From Pedobacter cryoconitis (GTDB lineage Bacteria; Bacteroidota; Bacteroidia; Sphingobacteriales; Sphingobacteriaceae), in NCBI RefSeq assembly GCF_003259615.1, contig NZ_QLLR01000024.1:1-64000 (forward strand): a stretch of 64,000 bases of DNA. Direction: 5' to 3'. Shown piece after piece: positions 52,924 through 62,349 of the stretch; position 1 is the stretch's first letter; each line of letters begins with the position of its first letter. The position numbers were made by a program, and so were the translations under genes. The notes beneath the pieces are model-generated. The model worked only from the letters and a program-made list of their open reading frames with translations, had not been told where the DNA came from and did no database searches.

Positions 52924-53667
52924 TTATAACATACCACCGCAAACAGACAGCACTTGTCCGGTTACGTAAGCACTCATATCAGAAGCAAGGAATACGCAAA
53001 CATTTGCTACATCCTCAGGCTCACCTGCACGCTTCAACGGAATACCTTCTTCCCAGCCTTTAACAACTTTAGGATCTAATACATCAGTCATTTCCGTACG
53101 GATAAATCCCGGAGCAACCACATTGGTCCGGATATTTCTTGAACCTAATTCTTTGGCAACTGATTTAGAGAAGCCAATAATACCAGCTTTAGAAGCTGCA
53201 TAATTAGCCTGACCAGCATTTCCCTGCACACCGACTACCGAGCTCAGGTTAATGAAAGATCCTTTACGGGCTTTCATCATCACTTTTGAAGCTGCTTTAG
53301 TAATATTGAACACAGATTTCAGGTTTACATTGATCACGTCGTCCCAGTTTTCTTCGCTCATCCGCATCAGTAAACCGTCTTTAGTGATTCCGGCATTGTT
53401 CACAACGATGTCAATTGTACCAAATTCAGCAACTATATCACTAATTAGTTTTTCTGCTTCATCAAATTTAGAGGCATCAGAACGGTATCCTTTGATTTTA
53501 GTACCGAAAGATTGTAATTCCTGCTCTAAAGCTTCTCCTTTTTCTACTGAAGACAGATAAGTGAAAGCAACATTCGCACCCTGTTCTGCAAACTTCTCCG
53601 CTATTTTGCGGCCTATTCCTTTTGAAGCACCAGTAATTAATGCTGTTTTTCCTTCTAATAGTTTCAT
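52924..53667 (-). CDS. fabG: 3-oxoacyl-ACP reductase
   Basis: 247 aa from the ATG at 53667; 29 additional upstream codons are AT-rich and unlike the family. Short-chain dehydrogenase with TGASKGIGRKIAE (NADPH), NNAGITKDGLLMRM, the catalytic Ser-Tyr-Lys set (SFINLSSVVG and YAASKAGIIGFSKS) and the FabG-typical APGFIRTEMTDVL and YVTGQVLSVCGGM. It reduces beta-ketoacyl-ACP in fatty-acid synthesis. Confidence 0.95.
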   Translation of the reverse strand: MKLLEGKTALITGASKGIGRKIAEKFAEQGANVAFTYLSSVEKGEALEQELQSFGTKIKGYRSDASKFDEAEKLISDIVAEFGTIDIVVNNAGITKDGLLMRMSEENWDDVINVNLKSVFNITKAASKVMMKARKGSFINLSSVVGVQGNAGQANYAASKAGIIGFSKSVAKELGSRNIRTNVVAPGFIRTEMTDVLDPKVVKGWEEGIPLKRAGEPEDVANVCVFLASDMSAYVTGQVLSVCGGML

Positions 53668-53838
53668 CTTGTTGTATATAGTATTTTTTGTAAGATGGAG
53701 CCTTTGATGATTAAAATAATTATTTCCTGCGGCTTTAATAATTATTTTGATCATGCCGGGTTCATCTGGTTGTATATTGTTTTTTTATAATAGTTATTTC
53801 TGGTTCAAATCTGCAAAGCCAATTTGAATTCAAACTTT

Positions 53839-54894
53839 TTAAACTGCTGGTTCCTGCTGGCTTAAGCAGTGGAAACTACCTAATCCCCAGATAATATCTG
53901 TAGAATCAATCCCGACTACTTTGCGGTCAGGAAAAGCACCTCTGATAATACCCAGTGCAATTTCATCATTTACATCCCTGAAAGTAGGCACAATTACCGC
54001 AGCATTTGCAATGTAAAAGTTAGCATACGAAGCAGGTAAACGTGTATCCTCATGAATAACCGGCGATGGCATTGGTAACTGGATAATGTTTAAAGGCTCA
54101 CCGTTTAACAAACGCATCGCCTTTAGTTCTTCCAGATTTTCCTTTAAAAGGATATAATTTTCATCTAATGGATTTGACTCCACGACAGTTAAAACGGTAT
54201 TCGCATTCACAAAACGGGTAATATCGTCAATATGGCCGTCTGTGTCATCACCAACAATACCATCCCCAACCCATAAAACCTGTTCTGCGCCATAACATTC
54301 TTTCAGATACTCTTCAATCTGCTGTTGGTTCAAATGCGGATTTCTGTTTGGATTTAACAAACAAGCTCTGGAAGTTAAAATTGTCCCTGCCCCGTTGAAT
54401 TCTACAGATCCGCCTTCCATTACAATCCCCGGGTTGAATACCGGCAAACTGAAATGATCTGCAATACGCGTAGGTATAATATCATCTAACTCATATGGAG
54501 GATATTTTCCGCCCCAGGCATTATAACCCCAGTCAATAACCACTTTTTGCTGCTCTGCTTTTGGGTTCAATAAGAAAGCAGGGCCATGATCACGGCACCA
54601 GGCATCATTGCTTGGATTAAAATAAAATTCTATCTGCGCCAAATCTGCACCTGCTTCCTGCAATTTTGAAATTGCAAAAGCTTTAGTAACTTCATCATTT
54701 ACATTGATCCTTACTTTTTCTCCCTGAGCTACGATTTTGATAAACTCACAGTATGATGCGTAAATCATATCAATTTTACCAGGCCATGAAGCTTCTTTAT
54801 GCGGCCATGTTAACCAGGTAGCCTCATGTTTAGCCCATTCAGCAGGAAAGCTATAGCCGGCTTTCTTCGGAGAGTTATCAAATAGACTCGTCAT
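53839..54894 (-). CDS. aguA: Agmatine deiminase
   Basis: 351 aa of the peptidyl-arginine-deiminase-like family; it hydrolyses agmatine to N-carbamoylputrescine. Motifs: WLTWPHKEASWPG, WCRDHGPAFLLN, VMEGGSVEFNG, DGHIDDITRFVN and the nucleophile Cys in GLGSFHCLSQQEP. The start overlaps the end of aguB by 17 bases. The pair completes agmatine-to-putrescine conversion. Confidence 0.96.
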   Translation of the reverse strand: MTSLFDNSPKKAGYSFPAEWAKHEATWLTWPHKEASWPGKIDMIYASYCEFIKIVAQGEKVRINVNDEVTKAFAISKLQEAGADLAQIEFYFNPSNDAWCRDHGPAFLLNPKAEQQKVVIDWGYNAWGGKYPPYELDDIIPTRIADHFSLPVFNPGIVMEGGSVEFNGAGTILTSRACLLNPNRNPHLNQQQIEEYLKECYGAEQVLWVGDGIVGDDTDGHIDDITRFVNANTVLTVVESNPLDENYILLKENLEELKAMRLLNGEPLNIIQLPMPSPVIHEDTRLPASYANFYIANAAVIVPTFRDVNDEIALGIIRGAFPDRKVVGIDSTDIIWGLGSFHCLSQQEPAV

Positions 54895-55753
54895 CTATAT
54901 ATCTTTTGGTAATTGGTGAATAAGTATCAATTCTTCTGTCACGTAAAAATGGCCAGTGCGTTCTGTAACGGTCAGACTTAGACAAGTCAAGTTCTACCAC
55001 TTTCAGTTCTTCCTGATCGTGTGTAGCCTGGTATAACAGGGAGCCGAAAGGATTGGATACAAATGATCCTCCCCAGAAAGATACACCTGCTTCTTCCCCA
55101 ACACGGTTGATACTTACCACAGGCACACCATTCGCAATAGCATGTGAACGCTGAATAGTCTGCCACGCGTTATATTGTTCTTTATTCGTTTCCTCATCCT
55201 GTGTAGTCGCCCATCCTATTGCAGTTGGGTAAACCAGGAAATCAGCGCCCATCAGTGCAGTTATTCTTGCAGCTTCAGGATACCATTGATCCCAGCAGAT
55301 CAGCACACCAATTTTAGCATATTTGGTTTTGAATACTTTATAACCTAAGTCACCCGGAGTGAAATAGAATTTTTCATAAAACCCAGGATCATCCGGGATG
55401 TGCATTTTACGATATTTACCTAAATAAGCCCCATCTGCATCCAGAACAGCAGTAGTATTATGATATAAACCTTCCGCTCTTTTTTCAAACAGAGAAGCAA
55501 CAATGACTACGTTTAGTTCTTTGGCAACAGCCGATAAAATATCGGTTGACGGGCCAGGGATAGTTTCTGCTAATTTGAAGTTCTCATACTCTTCAACATC
55601 ACAGAAATATAGGGAGGTAAAAAGCTCTTGCAGGCAAACCACCTGGGCACCCTGAGCCGCTACTTCACGGATCTTTGCAATTGCTTTATCTAAATTTTCT
55701 TGTTTGCTACTGGTGCAGGTCATCTGCACCAATCCAACTTGTACTTTAGCCAT
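54878..55753 (-). CDS. aguB: N-carbamoylputrescine amidase
   Basis: About 291 aa of the nitrilase family. The catalytic triad is Glu in CLQELFTSLYF, Lys in YRKMHIPDDPGFYEKFYF and Cys in GVLICWDQWYPEAAR. It converts carbamoylputrescine to putrescine, CO2 and ammonia. The ATG at 55753 is chosen because a longer start (55774) would lie on the -7 element TAACTTTG (55774-55781). Transcribed before and overlapping aguA. Confidence 0.96.
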   Translation of the reverse strand: MAKVQVGLVQMTCTSSKQENLDKAIAKIREVAAQGAQVVCLQELFTSLYFCDVEEYENFKLAETIPGPSTDILSAVAKELNVVIVASLFEKRAEGLYHNTTAVLDADGAYLGKYRKMHIPDDPGFYEKFYFTPGDLGYKVFKTKYAKIGVLICWDQWYPEAARITALMGADFLVYPTAIGWATTQDEETNKEQYNAWQTIQRSHAIANGVPVVSINRVGEEAGVSFWGGSFVSNPFGSLLYQATHDQEELKVVELDLSKSDRYRTHWPFLRDRRIDTYSPITKRYIDDESI

Positions 55754-55773
55754 TCTTTGAATTTTTGTGACCA

Positions 55774-55781
55774 CAAAGTTA
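55774..55781 (-). promoter_or_regulatory. -7 element of aguBA (TAACTTTG)
   Basis: Exact TAnnTTTG on the minus strand, 20 bases before the start codon at 55753. Confidence 0.55.
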
Positions 55782-55848
55782 GCAGAAAAAAAATTCTGTA
55801 CTTCATTATTCTGAAAAGCTTATCCTGGCTAAGATTAAGGGCTAAAAA

Positions 55849-56982
55849 TCAGAATTTTATTAGTGTTTCAGGCTTATAATAATAGTGATAAAAAAGCAGG
55901 TAAGAAATAATCAGACTTGCAGCAAAAGATAATCTTTGCATGCCAAACATGATGATATAAAATGATAAGATAAATAGTCCGAATACCCATAACAGGTACC
56001 TGTACATTCTTAAGCCCATTAAATGTAAGATGCTCCGGAAAAGTAATGCGGTACTTAATCCAAACAACAACATTTCAACCGCTGTTAAAAAAGGAAATTT
56101 AGATAAACACCAGATACATTCCGGCAAAATAATTAAGAAGTAACTCCAGAAGAAGCTGAAAAAAAGCTGGAACCGGCTATAAGGAAGATTTCTTGCAAAG
56201 CTGAGGTAAGTTTCTTTAAAACGATGCTCCTGGTAAATCAGTACGCTATGTAAAGTGACGATGGCGAGCATGATGATATAGGGTACACGCAGATCTTGTT
56301 TGTTCCCTGCAAAAATATAAAGTATACCGGTCATCACTAACAGCGAAGCAATTTTGGTCAGCAGGTAGATCAGCTTGGTCCGGTCAAAAAGATGATACAT
56401 GAATAAGCTTGAAAAAGGTTTAATGATTCCGCGGGTCATCCTAAGCACTAAAGCCGTCTTCCTGGTTTTGTTAATGCGGTTAGCCAGGTATATATATAAT
56501 AATGCACTAATCGAGGCCATTAAAAGAATATAAACGAGAGTAATTGCAGGGATCACATTCGCATCATAGATTATCCCCAAAATGGTCGCAAAAAGCCAGT
56601 AGCCTAAAAATGGCAGAGAGATCACAAGCTGTACACAAAACCAGCTTTTAAACTGTTCAAACTTACTGAACGAGGTAATCCCATAAAACAGGAATTGATT
56701 ACTTTCTAATTGTAGTTGTGCAGCTACATATTGCCAGCTTTTGATAGAATAAATGAGCCAGCAAGCAAAAACCAGCAACATCATAACAGGCGTGATAATA
56801 AAAGTCATCATTAACATCAAATGATAAAATGTAGATTCTTCCATTTGATAAACACCAGCAGTATTGATAAAGAAACAATAACTGATGATCGTGACGAAAA
56901 GAAAAAGCAGCAGTCCTGATTGCTCCCTGTAAAAGCGGTAAGCAAATATTTTAAGCAGTACCTGGGTGAGTGTTCCGGACAT
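55849..56982 (-). CDS. Multi-pass membrane protein, ABC exporter permease candidate
   Basis: 377 aa, about 8-10 hydrophobic segments spread over the whole length, no signal peptide. I recognise no family motif. Its start lies 1 base from the stop of an ABC ATPase (56984), so it is very probably that protein's permease. The aromatic-rich composition (Tyr, Phe, Leu) is typical of Bacteroidota exporters annotated only by context. Confidence 0.75.
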   Translation of the reverse strand: MSGTLTQVLLKIFAYRFYREQSGLLLFLFVTIISYCFFINTAGVYQMEESTFYHLMLMMTFIITPVMMLLVFACWLIYSIKSWQYVAAQLQLESNQFLFYGITSFSKFEQFKSWFCVQLVISLPFLGYWLFATILGIIYDANVIPAITLVYILLMASISALLYIYLANRINKTRKTALVLRMTRGIIKPFSSLFMYHLFDRTKLIYLLTKIASLLVMTGILYIFAGNKQDLRVPYIIMLAIVTLHSVLIYQEHRFKETYLSFARNLPYSRFQLFFSFFWSYFLIILPECIWCLSKFPFLTAVEMLLFGLSTALLFRSILHLMGLRMYRYLLWVFGLFILSFYIIMFGMQRLSFAASLIISYLLFYHYYYKPETLIKF

Positions 56983-56983
56983 C

Positions 56984-57637
56984 TTATAAGTTAATTAAGT
57001 GTTGGTTTTCAATCAGGATATTTTTGATCAAAGGCAAAGCTGAACTTTCAAATGGCTGATGAGACGCTAAAAGGAAACTCGTTTTATCTTTCTCGTGTTT
57101 TTCTGTGATCCACTGGTAAAGGACTTCCAGCGATTCTACATCAACAGTGATTAAGGGTTCATCCAGTAAAATAATTTCAGGTTTGCCCAAAAAAGCAAGA
57201 ATAAGTGACAGTTTTTTCAGCATACCACTGGAATAGGTTCCCAAAGGCCGGTTGATATAGGAAGTCATTTTCATACTTTCTATATAATAGACAGCTTGTC
57301 CCTGCTCCCCTCCCTTTGCAGCTGAAAACAGGCTGACCATTTCCTGACCGGTTAAGAAATCAGGAAAAATGGGCTCTGCTTCTGCGAAATTAACGCGTTT
57401 ACGAAAGCCAAGGGTATGCTTTTTTATACTGATCGGGTTAGCAGGATCAGCTGTGGAAGGATGCAGGATAATATCCCCCTTAAAATCAAGGATACCCGCA
57501 ATTGTTTTCAGTAGTGTACTCTTCCCTGATCCGTTCGCTCCTTTAATCCAGTAGATGCCAGGATCAATAGTATGATCATCTATTTTTAAAGCCGGGAAGT
57601 TATTGTATGATTTTTGATAATTCACGAAGCTGAGCAT
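56984..57637 (-). CDS. ABC transporter ATP-binding protein
   Basis: 217 aa. Walker A GANGSGKST (~36-44), a signature-like TYSSGMLKKLSLI, Walker B IILLDEPLITVD, and LLASHQPFES in the H-loop position. The Q-loop region (NFAEAEPIF) and the signature SSGM (rather than SGGQ) are divergent. It forms a two-gene operon with the membrane protein that follows. Cargo unknown. Confidence 0.85.
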   Translation of the reverse strand: MLSFVNYQKSYNNFPALKIDDHTIDPGIYWIKGANGSGKSTLLKTIAGILDFKGDIILHPSTADPANPISIKKHTLGFRKRVNFAEAEPIFPDFLTGQEMVSLFSAAKGGEQGQAVYYIESMKMTSYINRPLGTYSSGMLKKLSLILAFLGKPEIILLDEPLITVDVESLEVLYQWITEKHEKDKTSFLLASHQPFESSALPLIKNILIENQHLINL

Positions 57638-57707
57638 ATCCTGTCTTTAGAATAGTAGGACGGCAATCAACTGGCATTGTTACGGTTAAAGAAAACTAAC
57701 GTCTTTT

Positions 57708-57923
57708 TTAAGAGCCTGTATTCGAAGTCAGAGAGTCTCTGTACTCCTGTTGTAACTCAAACAGGCATTTAGCACAAAGACAGCTATCATAATGTTCACT
57801 GATATACTGCACTTCGTTCAGGTCAAGATAGACCACACTGCACTGACATTTAGTGTAGGAGTTAGCCTTGCACTCAATCGGCACACCGCAACGTTCGCAT
57901 GGTATAATTTCGTGTTTGGCCAT
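57708..57923 (-). CDS. Small cysteine-rich protein (CWC-type)
   Basis: 71 aa with eight Cys in the order CERCG, C, CQC, CLCAKC. This matches the cysteine-rich CWC family plan, with Gln in place of the Trp of CWC, and is expected to bind zinc. Cytoplasmic, function unknown. A -7 element TACTTTTG (57944-57951) lies just upstream, overlapping the nrdA terminator. Confidence 0.75.
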   Translation of the reverse strand: MAKHEIIPCERCGVPIECKANSYTKCQCSVVYLDLNEVQYISEHYDSCLCAKCLFELQQEYRDSLTSNTGS

Positions 57924-57945
57924 TAAAAAAGGGTCTTATACAACA

Positions 57946-57975
57946 AAAGTACGGTAATTTGACTTACCGTACTTT
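57946..57975 (-). terminator. Hairpin after nrdA
   Basis: AAAGTACGGTAA and TTACCGTACTTT are perfect 12-bp arms around TTTGAC, 27 bases past the nrdA stop. On the minus strand TTTTGTTGT follows. It overlaps the promoter of the next small gene. Confidence 0.8.
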
Positions 57976-58001
57976 ATGCCTTTCATTTTATGAGATTTAG
58001 A

Positions 58002-60380
58002 TTATCCTGAGCAGCTGATACAGCCTTCCTCCATAGAACAAACCGGACCGTCAGTAATTTCTTCCACTACCTGGTCAATATGCGCCGGAATTACAGGTTC
58101 CATATTTTTACCAGCCTGGTTCTCTACAGTGAATTTCACCGCTTGTGAAGCAGCCTGAGTACGCAGGTAATACATTCCTGTTTTTAAACCTTTTTTCCAT
58201 GCGTAGAAGTGCATTGAAGTCAGTTTAGAAGTATTAGGTGCATTGATAAACAAGTTAAGAGATTGCGACTGGCAGATATAAGCACCACGATCGGCAGCCA
58301 TATCAATGATACTACGCATTTTAATTTCCCAAACTGTTTTATACAATTCTTTGATATAATCAGGGATCTCAGCGATGTCCTGAATAGAACCGTTAGCTAA
58401 AATAATTCTGTCTTTCATTGCTGGTGTCCATAAACCTAAAGCAACCAGATCTTTCAATAAGTGTTTGTTAACCACGATGAATTCACCGCTCAATACACGT
58501 CTTGTATAGATGTTTGAAGTATAAGGTTCGAAACACTCATTGTTACCTAAAATCTGAGAAGTCGAAGCTGTAGGCATTGGTGCAACCAGTAAAGAGTTAC
58601 GTACACCGTCTTTAACTACTAATTTACGCAATGATTCCCAGTCCCAGCGGTTACTCGATGGCGTTACGTTCCAAAGATCAAACTGGAATTTACCTTTTGA
58701 TAAAGGAGAACCTTTGAAAGTTTCATAAGCTCCGTCTTTAACAGCAAGATCGTGCGAAGCAGTCATTGCAGCAAAGTAAATAGTTTCAAAGATCTCTTTG
58801 TTCAGCTCTCTTGCGCCTTCACTTTCGAAAGGTAAACGCATTAAGATAAACGCATCTGCAAGTCCCTGTACACCTAAACCAATTGGTCTGTGGCGCATGT
58901 TAGAGTTTCTGGCTTCTTCTACCGGGTAGAAGTTATAATCAATGATTTTATTCAGGTTTAAAGTAGCCTGATAAGTTACATCATATAATTTCTGGTGGTC
59001 AAATTCTCCATTGATCACATATCTTGGTAAAGCCAGTGAAGCTAAGTTACATACCGCAACTTCGTCTTTAGAGGTATACTCAATGATCTCTGTACACAAG
59101 TTAGAACTTTTGATAGTTCCTAAATTCTGCTGATTAGATTTACCGTTCGCAGCATCTTTGTACAACAAGTATGGTGTACCGGTTTCAATTTGTGAATCCA
59201 AGATAGCGAACCACAATTCCTGTGCTTTGATCGTTTTACGGGCACGTCCTTCTTTTTCGTAACGTGTATATAACGCGTTAAATTCTTCTCCCCAGCATTC
59301 TGCAAGTCCTGGTGCTTCATGTGGACAGAAAAGGCTCCATTCGCCGTTTTCTTCAACACGCTGCATAAATAAATCGCAAACCCAAAGTGCATAGAACAAG
59401 TCACGTGCACGCATTTCTTCTTTACCGTGATTCTTACGCAAATCAAGGAAAGCAAACACGTCAGCATGCCATGGCTCTAAATAGATCGCGAAAGCACCTT
59501 TACGTTTACCCCCGCCCTGATCTACATAACGTGCAGTATCATTGAATACTTTTAGCATCGGTACGATACCATTACTGGTTCCGTTTGTTCCGCTGATATA
59601 AGAACCTGTAGCTCTTACGTTGTGAATACTCAATCCGATACCTCCTGCACTTTGTGAGATTTTAGCGGTTTGTTTTAAAGTATCATAAATTCCTTCGATA
59701 CTATCATCCTGCATAGACAATAAGAAGCAAGATGACATCTGAGGTTTTGGTGTTGCTGCATTAAACAAGGTTGGTGTAGCATGGGTAAACCAGCGCTCAC
59801 TCATCAGGTTATAAGTAGCAATTACGCTGTCAATATCACCTTTGTGAATACCTACAGAAACACGCATAAATAAATGCTGCGGGCGTTCTACGATTTCACC
59901 ATTAATTTTTAAGAGGTACGATTTTTCAAGGGTCTTGAAACCAAAGTAATCGAAACCAAAGTCACGGTCATAGATGATTGTGCTATCTAATAAATCAGCA
60001 TTCTCCTGGATAACTTCCCAAACATCTTCAGCAATTAAAGAAGCTGATTTCTCAGTTTTAGGATCTATATATCTATATAACATTTCCATCGTCTTTGAAA
60101 ACGACTTCGTGGTATTCTTATGTAAATTTGATACGGCTATTCTAGAGGCTAATAAAGCATAGTCCGGGTGTTTAGTGGTTAAAGAGGCAGCCGTCTCAGC
60201 AGCAAGATTATCTAATTCTGAGGTTGTAACACCGTCATACAATCCTTCAATTACTTTCTTGGCTACATCTATAGGATCAACAAGTTCTACATTAAAGCCA
60301 TAACATAACTTTTCGATTCGGGCAGTGATCTTATCAAACCGCACCGCTTCTTTGCGACCATCTCTTTTTTCTACAAACAT
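58002..60380 (-). CDS. nrdA: Ribonucleoside-diphosphate reductase alpha subunit (class Ia)
   Basis: 792 aa. N-terminal ATP cone (~1-90, [18 protein letters not shown]), then the ten-stranded barrel with catalytic cysteines in [18 protein letters not shown] and [10 protein letters not shown] and the C-terminal redox pair CISCSG. With NrdB it reduces ribonucleotides to deoxyribonucleotides. The intact cone implies dATP inhibition. It follows nrdB by 77 bases on the same strand. Confidence 0.97.
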   Translation of the reverse strand: MFVEKRDGRKEAVRFDKITARIEKLCYGFNVELVDPIDVAKKVIEGLYDGVTTSELDNLAAETAASLTTKHPDYALLASRIAVSNLHKNTTKSFSKTMEMLYRYIDPKTEKSASLIAEDVWEVIQENADLLDSTIIYDRDFGFDYFGFKTLEKSYLLKINGEIVERPQHLFMRVSVGIHKGDIDSVIATYNLMSERWFTHATPTLFNAATPKPQMSSCFLLSMQDDSIEGIYDTLKQTAKISQSAGGIGLSIHNVRATGSYISGTNGTSNGIVPMLKVFNDTARYVDQGGGKRKGAFAIYLEPWHADVFAFLDLRKNHGKEEMRARDLFYALWVCDLFMQRVEENGEWSLFCPHEAPGLAECWGEEFNALYTRYEKEGRARKTIKAQELWFAILDSQIETGTPYLLYKDAANGKSNQQNLGTIKSSNLCTEIIEYTSKDEVAVCNLASLALPRYVINGEFDHQKLYDVTYQATLNLNKIIDYNFYPVEEARNSNMRHRPIGLGVQGLADAFILMRLPFESEGARELNKEIFETIYFAAMTASHDLAVKDGAYETFKGSPLSKGKFQFDLWNVTPSSNRWDWESLRKLVVKDGVRNSLLVAPMPTASTSQILGNNECFEPYTSNIYTRRVLSGEFIVVNKHLLKDLVALGLWTPAMKDRIILANGSIQDIAEIPDYIKELYKTVWEIKMRSIIDMAADRGAYICQSQSLNLFINAPNTSKLTSMHFYAWKKGLKTGMYYLRTQAASQAVKFTVENQAGKNMEPVIPAHIDQVVEEITDGPVCSMEEGCISCSG

Positions 60381-60457
60381 ATTTTCTTAGGTTTTATGCT
60401 GCTTATTCTCGTTGTTCAAAGCAATTCCGAACATAGGCAACAGTTTATATTCTTTTA

Positions 60458-61429
60458 TTAAAAATCATCATCCAGAGAGAAAGCTGAAGCTTTATCTTCT
60501 GAAGATGTCAACACACCACTTTTCTGGTAATCTCCAACACGTTTTTCAAAGAAGTTGGTTTTCCCCTGCAGGGAAATCATTTCCATGAAGTCAAACGGAT
60601 TAGTAGCGTTATATATTTTATCGTATCCCAGTTCACTTGACCATCTGTCGGCCACAAATTCGATATACTGAGACATTAGTTTGGCATTCATTCCGATCAG
60701 TGCAACTGGCAGTGCATCTGTCACAAATTCTTTTTCTATTTCAACGGCATCTTTGATGATACCATGAACTGCTTCCTGAGAAAGTCTGTTCTTTAACATT
60801 TTGTAAAGCAGGCAGGCAAATTCGCAGTGCATACCTTCGTCTCTTGAGATCAGCTCATTGCTGAAGGTCAAACCTGGCATTAAACCACGTTTCTTCAACC
60901 AGAAAATTGAACAGAAACTTCCGCTGAAGAAGATACCTTCTACTGCGGCAAAAGCTACCAGGCGTTCTGCGAAGTTTCCTCCGTCGATCCAGCGTAATGC
61001 CCATTCTGCTTTTCTCTTTACACAAGGTACAGTGTCAATAGCGTGGAACAACCTGTCTTTTTCTGCTTCGTCTTTGATATAAGTATCAATTAACAAGGCA
61101 TAAGTTTCAGAGTGGATGTTTTCCATCATAATCTGGAAACCATAAAAGCAACGTGCTTCTGGTAACTGGACTTCACTCATAAAGTTGACTGCAAGGTTCT
61201 CATTCACAATTCCGTCACTGGCTGAGAAAAATGCCAGGATGTGAGAGATGAAATGACGCTCTCCATCATTAAGATTATCCCAGTGTTTCTGATCATCGGA
61301 TAGATCAATCTCTTCGGCCGTCCAAAAACTAGCTTCACTCTTTTTGTACATTTCCCAGATTGCCGGATATTTAATCGGCAAAAGTACAAAGCGATCTTTG
61401 TTCTCTTTCAGTAATACTTCTTCTTCCAT
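60458..61429 (-). CDS. nrdB: Ribonucleoside-diphosphate reductase beta subunit (class Ia)
   Basis: About 323 aa from the ATG at 61429 ([11 protein letters not shown]); a start at 61462 adds 11 AT-rich residues. Diiron ligands and radical Tyr: Asp in [17 protein letters not shown] (Glu, His and Tyr) and [18 protein letters not shown]. Eukaryote-like R2 rather than the E. coli form, since the radical Tyr lies in HSETY and EARCFYGFQ precedes it. The extreme C-terminus FSLDDDF is the peptide that docks in NrdA. First gene of the operon. Confidence 0.96.
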   Translation of the reverse strand: MEEEVLLKENKDRFVLLPIKYPAIWEMYKKSEASFWTAEEIDLSDDQKHWDNLNDGERHFISHILAFFSASDGIVNENLAVNFMSEVQLPEARCFYGFQIMMENIHSETYALLIDTYIKDEAEKDRLFHAIDTVPCVKRKAEWALRWIDGGNFAERLVAFAAVEGIFFSGSFCSIFWLKKRGLMPGLTFSNELISRDEGMHCEFACLLYKMLKNRLSQEAVHGIIKDAVEIEKEFVTDALPVALIGMNAKLMSQYIEFVADRWSSELGYDKIYNATNPFDFMEMISLQGKTNFFEKRVGDYQKSGVLTSSEDKASAFSLDDDF

Positions 61430-61462
61430 GGGTATATTATAAGGGTAATAAACGATTGTCAA

Positions 61463-61813
61463 TAGGTATCAATCCTCTTCAATAGTCTTTTTTGCAGACC
61501 GGCTTTAATAAATCAAAAGTTTTACCTAAAATCAGGCTTAATATTTAATCCTAAAATATTAATTACTAAACCTTTATCTAACAAATTATTGATGATAATG
61601 TCAGAATATTTGTTAAAACAAATATAAACTTTGAGGCTTTTAAACGTTAGCAATAGTTCTTAACAAGGGGACGTAGTTATCCACACTGCGAGGTAAAAAT
61701 TACAGTTAATTTACTTTGTAAAGTTGTTATTGTTTTCTGTGGTTATCAAAGAAGCTTATAAAAACTGTTGATAACATTCGCAATTCTGACTATTGCTACC
61801 TGATATTCAGGAT
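61463..61813. other. 350-bp AT-rich region with a perfect DnaA box upstream of nrdBA
   Basis: No gene is visible. A perfect DnaA box TTATCCACA lies at 61677-61685 (+), and a one-mismatch box (TTATCAACA, minus) at 61766-61774; TGTGGTTAT at 61738-61746 is a weaker two-mismatch site. A minus-strand -7 element TATATTTG (61619-61626) faces nrdB. An AT-rich tract covers about 61501-61630. DnaA control of nrdBA or part of a replication origin are both possible. Confidence 0.5.
61677..61685 (+). promoter_or_regulatory. DnaA box TTATCCACA
   Basis: Exact match to the consensus DnaA-binding site. It lies 248 bases upstream of the nrdB start and about 51 bases from the putative nrdB promoter element. 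Confidence 0.65.
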
Positions 61814-62212
61814 TTAAGAGGATTTATCGTAGCTGATTTTCACTCTGGACTGCCCTTTCCTGAAAAATCCAAGGTCTTTGGCAGCTTGTTCTGAAACATC
61901 GATAATATATCTTTTTGTAAAAGGGCCTCTGTCATTGATTTCCACATCTACTGATTTTCCCGTCGCGACGTTGGTGACCGTTACGATCGTACCAAAGGGA
62001 AGTGAGCGGTGGGCGGCGGTTAGTCTGCTTCGCCGGTATCTGGCTCCGCTGGTGGTTCTTTTGCCTTCAAACTTCCTATGATAATAGGTTGCCATTCCTG
62101 TTTTTATTAGCGTTGAACTGTCTAAAGCTGTACTGTCCAGTGCTGTAGTATCTCCTTGTGCGTCAACTTGCAAGAACAAGAATATACTCAATAAAAGCAA
62201 ACAATATCTCAT
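61814..62212 (-). CDS. rlpA: RlpA-like septal lytic transglycosylase protein
   Basis: 132 aa with a signal peptide (to VDAQ). Double-psi beta-barrel: GMATYYHRKFEGKRTTSG, RLTAAHRSLPFGTIVTVTNV and EINDRGPFTKRYIIDVS. No SPOR domain follows, so it would not be recruited through denuded glycans. The Asp of NDRGPF is kept, but the position usually held by Glu in the TxxGExY motif reads Ala (SGARY), so activity is uncertain. A full promoter lies upstream (62236-62268). Confidence 0.85.
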   Translation of the reverse strand: MRYCLLLLSIFLFLQVDAQGDTTALDSTALDSSTLIKTGMATYYHRKFEGKRTTSGARYRRSRLTAAHRSLPFGTIVTVTNVATGKSVDVEINDRGPFTKRYIIDVSEQAAKDLGFFRKGQSRVKISYDKSS

Positions 62213-62235
62213 ATTTAATTTTGTTGGTGAACTTT

Positions 62236-62268
62236 CAAAGGTAAGTAAAAAAAGTATATACCACCAAA
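62236..62268 (-). promoter_or_regulatory. Promoter of rlpA
   Basis: Minus strand: TTTG (62265-62268), 21-base spacer, TACCTTTG (62236-62243). Confidence 0.75.
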
Positions 62269-62272
62269 CTAA

Positions 62273-62303
62273 AAATGCCCAATGAGCTGATCATAGGGCA
62301 TTT
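62273..62303 (-). terminator. Intrinsic terminator of msrB
   Basis: AAATGCCC and GGGCATTT form an 8-bp stem with a 15-base loop; Ts follow on the minus strand. It overlaps no gene. Confidence 0.75.
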
Positions 62304-62349
62304 ACGTAAATTAAAAAGGCTATTTTATGGGTTTAAATACCCTTAAAAG

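Noticed and set aside
61463-61813. Firm call of the chromosomal origin oriC
   Set aside because: Only one perfect and one good DnaA box are visible, dnaA and other usual neighbours are absent, and skew cannot be judged from this window.
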